Source: an uncultured Spirochaetales bacterium (GTDB lineage: Bacteria; Spirochaetota; Spirochaetia; JAFGXN01). Taken from it: 64,000 nucleotides of DNA. This document shows positions 63,075 through 64,000 of the stretch, in pieces; within the stretch, counting starts at the first letter, position 1, and each line of letters starts with the position of its first letter. The translations under genes and the position numbers were made by a program. Location: NCBI GenBank assembly GCA_949289575.1, contig CASEOG010000002.1, positions 1 to 64,000 on the forward strand, given 5' to 3'. Below the pieces are notes generated by a model. The model saw only the letters and a list, made by a program, of their open reading frames with translations, did not search any database and was not told where the DNA came from.

Positions 63075-64000
63075 GATCCTATCAATCCCCGAAAGAATAC
63101 AGCAATTTCATTGACAATATTTCCGACAAGCGGAGCCAGTGAGGCCGCTCCGATAAAGGTTCCGATTGAGCTGCCGATCCCGGAAAGAAGAAAAACAAGA
63201 AAGATACGGGTAACGCGGTTCCTGTAAAATCCGCGCAGGGATGCAATATCGTCATTCAAGTGATTAAAGTCGATGACCTTCGGTTTCCGGAGAAACGCTT
63301 CCGAAAGACCGGTTACCATTCCGACCCCGATAAAAGGATTGAGAGAAGTAATCGGAGCGGCAATAAACGAAGCTATGATGGTCAGCGGATGGGCCAGCGC
63401 TATCAGAGATCCGATGGCCGAAAGTGTCCCGTTTATCAGAATCCATTGGACGATTTTTTCGACAGTCTGTGTCCGGGTTCCCGTAATGAAAAAACCGCCG
63501 ATAAAAACAGCGAGAATCAGACCGGGCAGAATCCAGGGAACAGCTTTTTCTCCCCACCGTTTTTCCGGAATAAAATTAATGGAATCGATACATGTCGGCT
63601 TTTCTCCCTTCTCGAAAGCTTCCAGATTTTTTAACATCCCGGGAACATGTCCGGCTCCGACAACGGCAATAATATTTTCCCCTTCGGCGGTGTAAGTTTT
63701 TGATGCCAGAAACGTATCCCGTTCGTCGATCAGAACCGTTTTTACGGAAGGCAGGTATTCGGAAAGCTCTTCCATCATGCCGTCCAAAGCGGTTTTTTCT
63801 TTCATGTTTTCGATATCTTCATCGGTAATTTTTTCGCGGGTAAAAGCGGAGGCCAGAAGGGCGCTCAACAGTTTCATCTTGTTGAAAAACGAAGAAATCC
63901 GCCACGCCCTTCGAAGCGTAATTTGAATTTCTCTGTCAATAAGCGAATAAGGAATCCCTTTTTCTTTTGCCAGCAGGACGGCTTCTTTCATATCCGCACC
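63071..64000 (-). CDS. TraB/GumN-family membrane protein, C-terminal part
   Basis: Cut by the right window edge: at least 306 residues are visible, the true N-terminus lies outside. Seen here are the conserved D-E-R-D-T-F-L-A and V-V-G-A-G-H-V-P-G-M of the TraB domain (related to the Tiki/erythromycin-esterase-like fold), then four to five membrane helices (about 155-180, 190-215, 215-240 and the last 40 residues). This TraB-plus-membrane layout is the PrgY/TraB type first known from Enterococcus pheromone shutdown; many bacteria and archaea have it without plasmids, with unknown role, possibly as a membrane metalloprotease. It is followed by dgkA in the same unit. Confidence 0.88.
   Translation of the reverse strand, partial: GADMKEAVLLAKEKGIPYSLIDREIQITLRRAWRISSFFNKMKLLSALLASAFTREKITDEDIENMKEKTALDGMMEELSEYLPSVKTVLIDERDTFLASKTYTAEGENIIAVVGAGHVPGMLKNLEAFEKGEKPTCIDSINFIPEKRWGEKAVPWILPGLILAVFIGGFFITGTRTQTVEKIVQWILINGTLSAIGSLIALAHPLTIIASFIAAPITSLNPFIGVGMVTGLSEAFLRKPKVIDFNHLNDDIASLRGFYRNRVTRIFLVFLLSGIGSSIGTFIGAASLAPLVGNIVNEIAVFFRGLIGS

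Noticed and set aside
63071-64000. TraB homology as a sign of a plasmid or conjugative element
   Set aside because: Chromosomal TraB-domain membrane proteins are widespread, and no transfer, replication or partition gene is nearby.

Overview
The window looks like a chromosomal stretch of a didermic, anaerobic spirochaete, most like Treponema and its relatives. The evidence is indirect: an unusual density of predicted lipoproteins (cysteines at residues 16-25 behind LFGC/LFSC-type lipoboxes), a membrane-anchored TPR protein laid out like spirochaetal periplasmic flagellar collar proteins, a one-gene pyruvate:ferredoxin oxidoreductase, a Na+-pumping oxaloacetate-type decarboxylase (oadGAB), a methyl-accepting chemotaxis protein, and a TolQ/TolR/TonB module beside an outer-membrane barrel. 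I see no phage, IS element, CRISPR array or conjugation gene. Most genes sit in tight, often 1-17 bp overlapping, operons.

Layout. 1-90 is the 3' part of a 5S rRNA gene, so an rRNA operon lies to the left. 278-10285 holds two giant lipoproteins built of Ig/Fn3-like repeats. 10589-15220 holds three smaller lipoproteins and a strongly divergent prolyl-tRNA synthetase-like protein. 15185-18954 holds a secreted CBM48-like protein (minus strand) and the TPR membrane protein. 18971-24259 (minus) holds an FGGY sugar kinase and nifJ. 24440-27056 holds a PEBP-family lipoprotein, an MFS transporter, a NUDIX hydrolase and tRNA-Cys (minus). 27216-29194 holds two tandem HD-GYP-like proteins, the second broken by a one-base deletion.

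29255-36291 is one operon: secreted trypsin-like protease, M20 peptidase, and an oligopeptide ABC importer (two permeases, two ATPases) without a substrate-binding protein. It suggests uptake and breakdown of peptides. 36276-39055 (minus) holds an acyl-CoA ligase and galT. 39231-41414 is a chemoreceptor. 41499-45424 is an operon with a hypothetical protein, a lipoprotein and a subtilisin-like lipoprotein. 45465-53638 is an envelope operon: secreted TPR protein, outer-membrane barrel, ExbB, ExbD, TonB, HAD phosphatase, small lipoprotein, Gph-like phosphatase. efp, a DUF1275 membrane protein (minus) and a serine-type sulfatase follow. 56934-62712 is oadG-oadA-oadB-pyrC-hypothetical; OadB carries an added lipoprotein-like N-terminal domain. 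The window ends in dgkA and the C-terminal part of a TraB-family protein (minus).

The most notable points are: (1) several operon-leading genes whose ATG lies 5-8 nt after a good -10 box, i.e. predicted leaderless mRNAs; (2) the ProRS paralogue that lost class II motif 2 residues; (3) the lipoprotein-OadB fusion; (4) the HD-GYP frameshift in a G-run; (5) terminators placed inside the coding ends of neighbouring convergent genes. All functions are read from motifs by eye; no database search was run.
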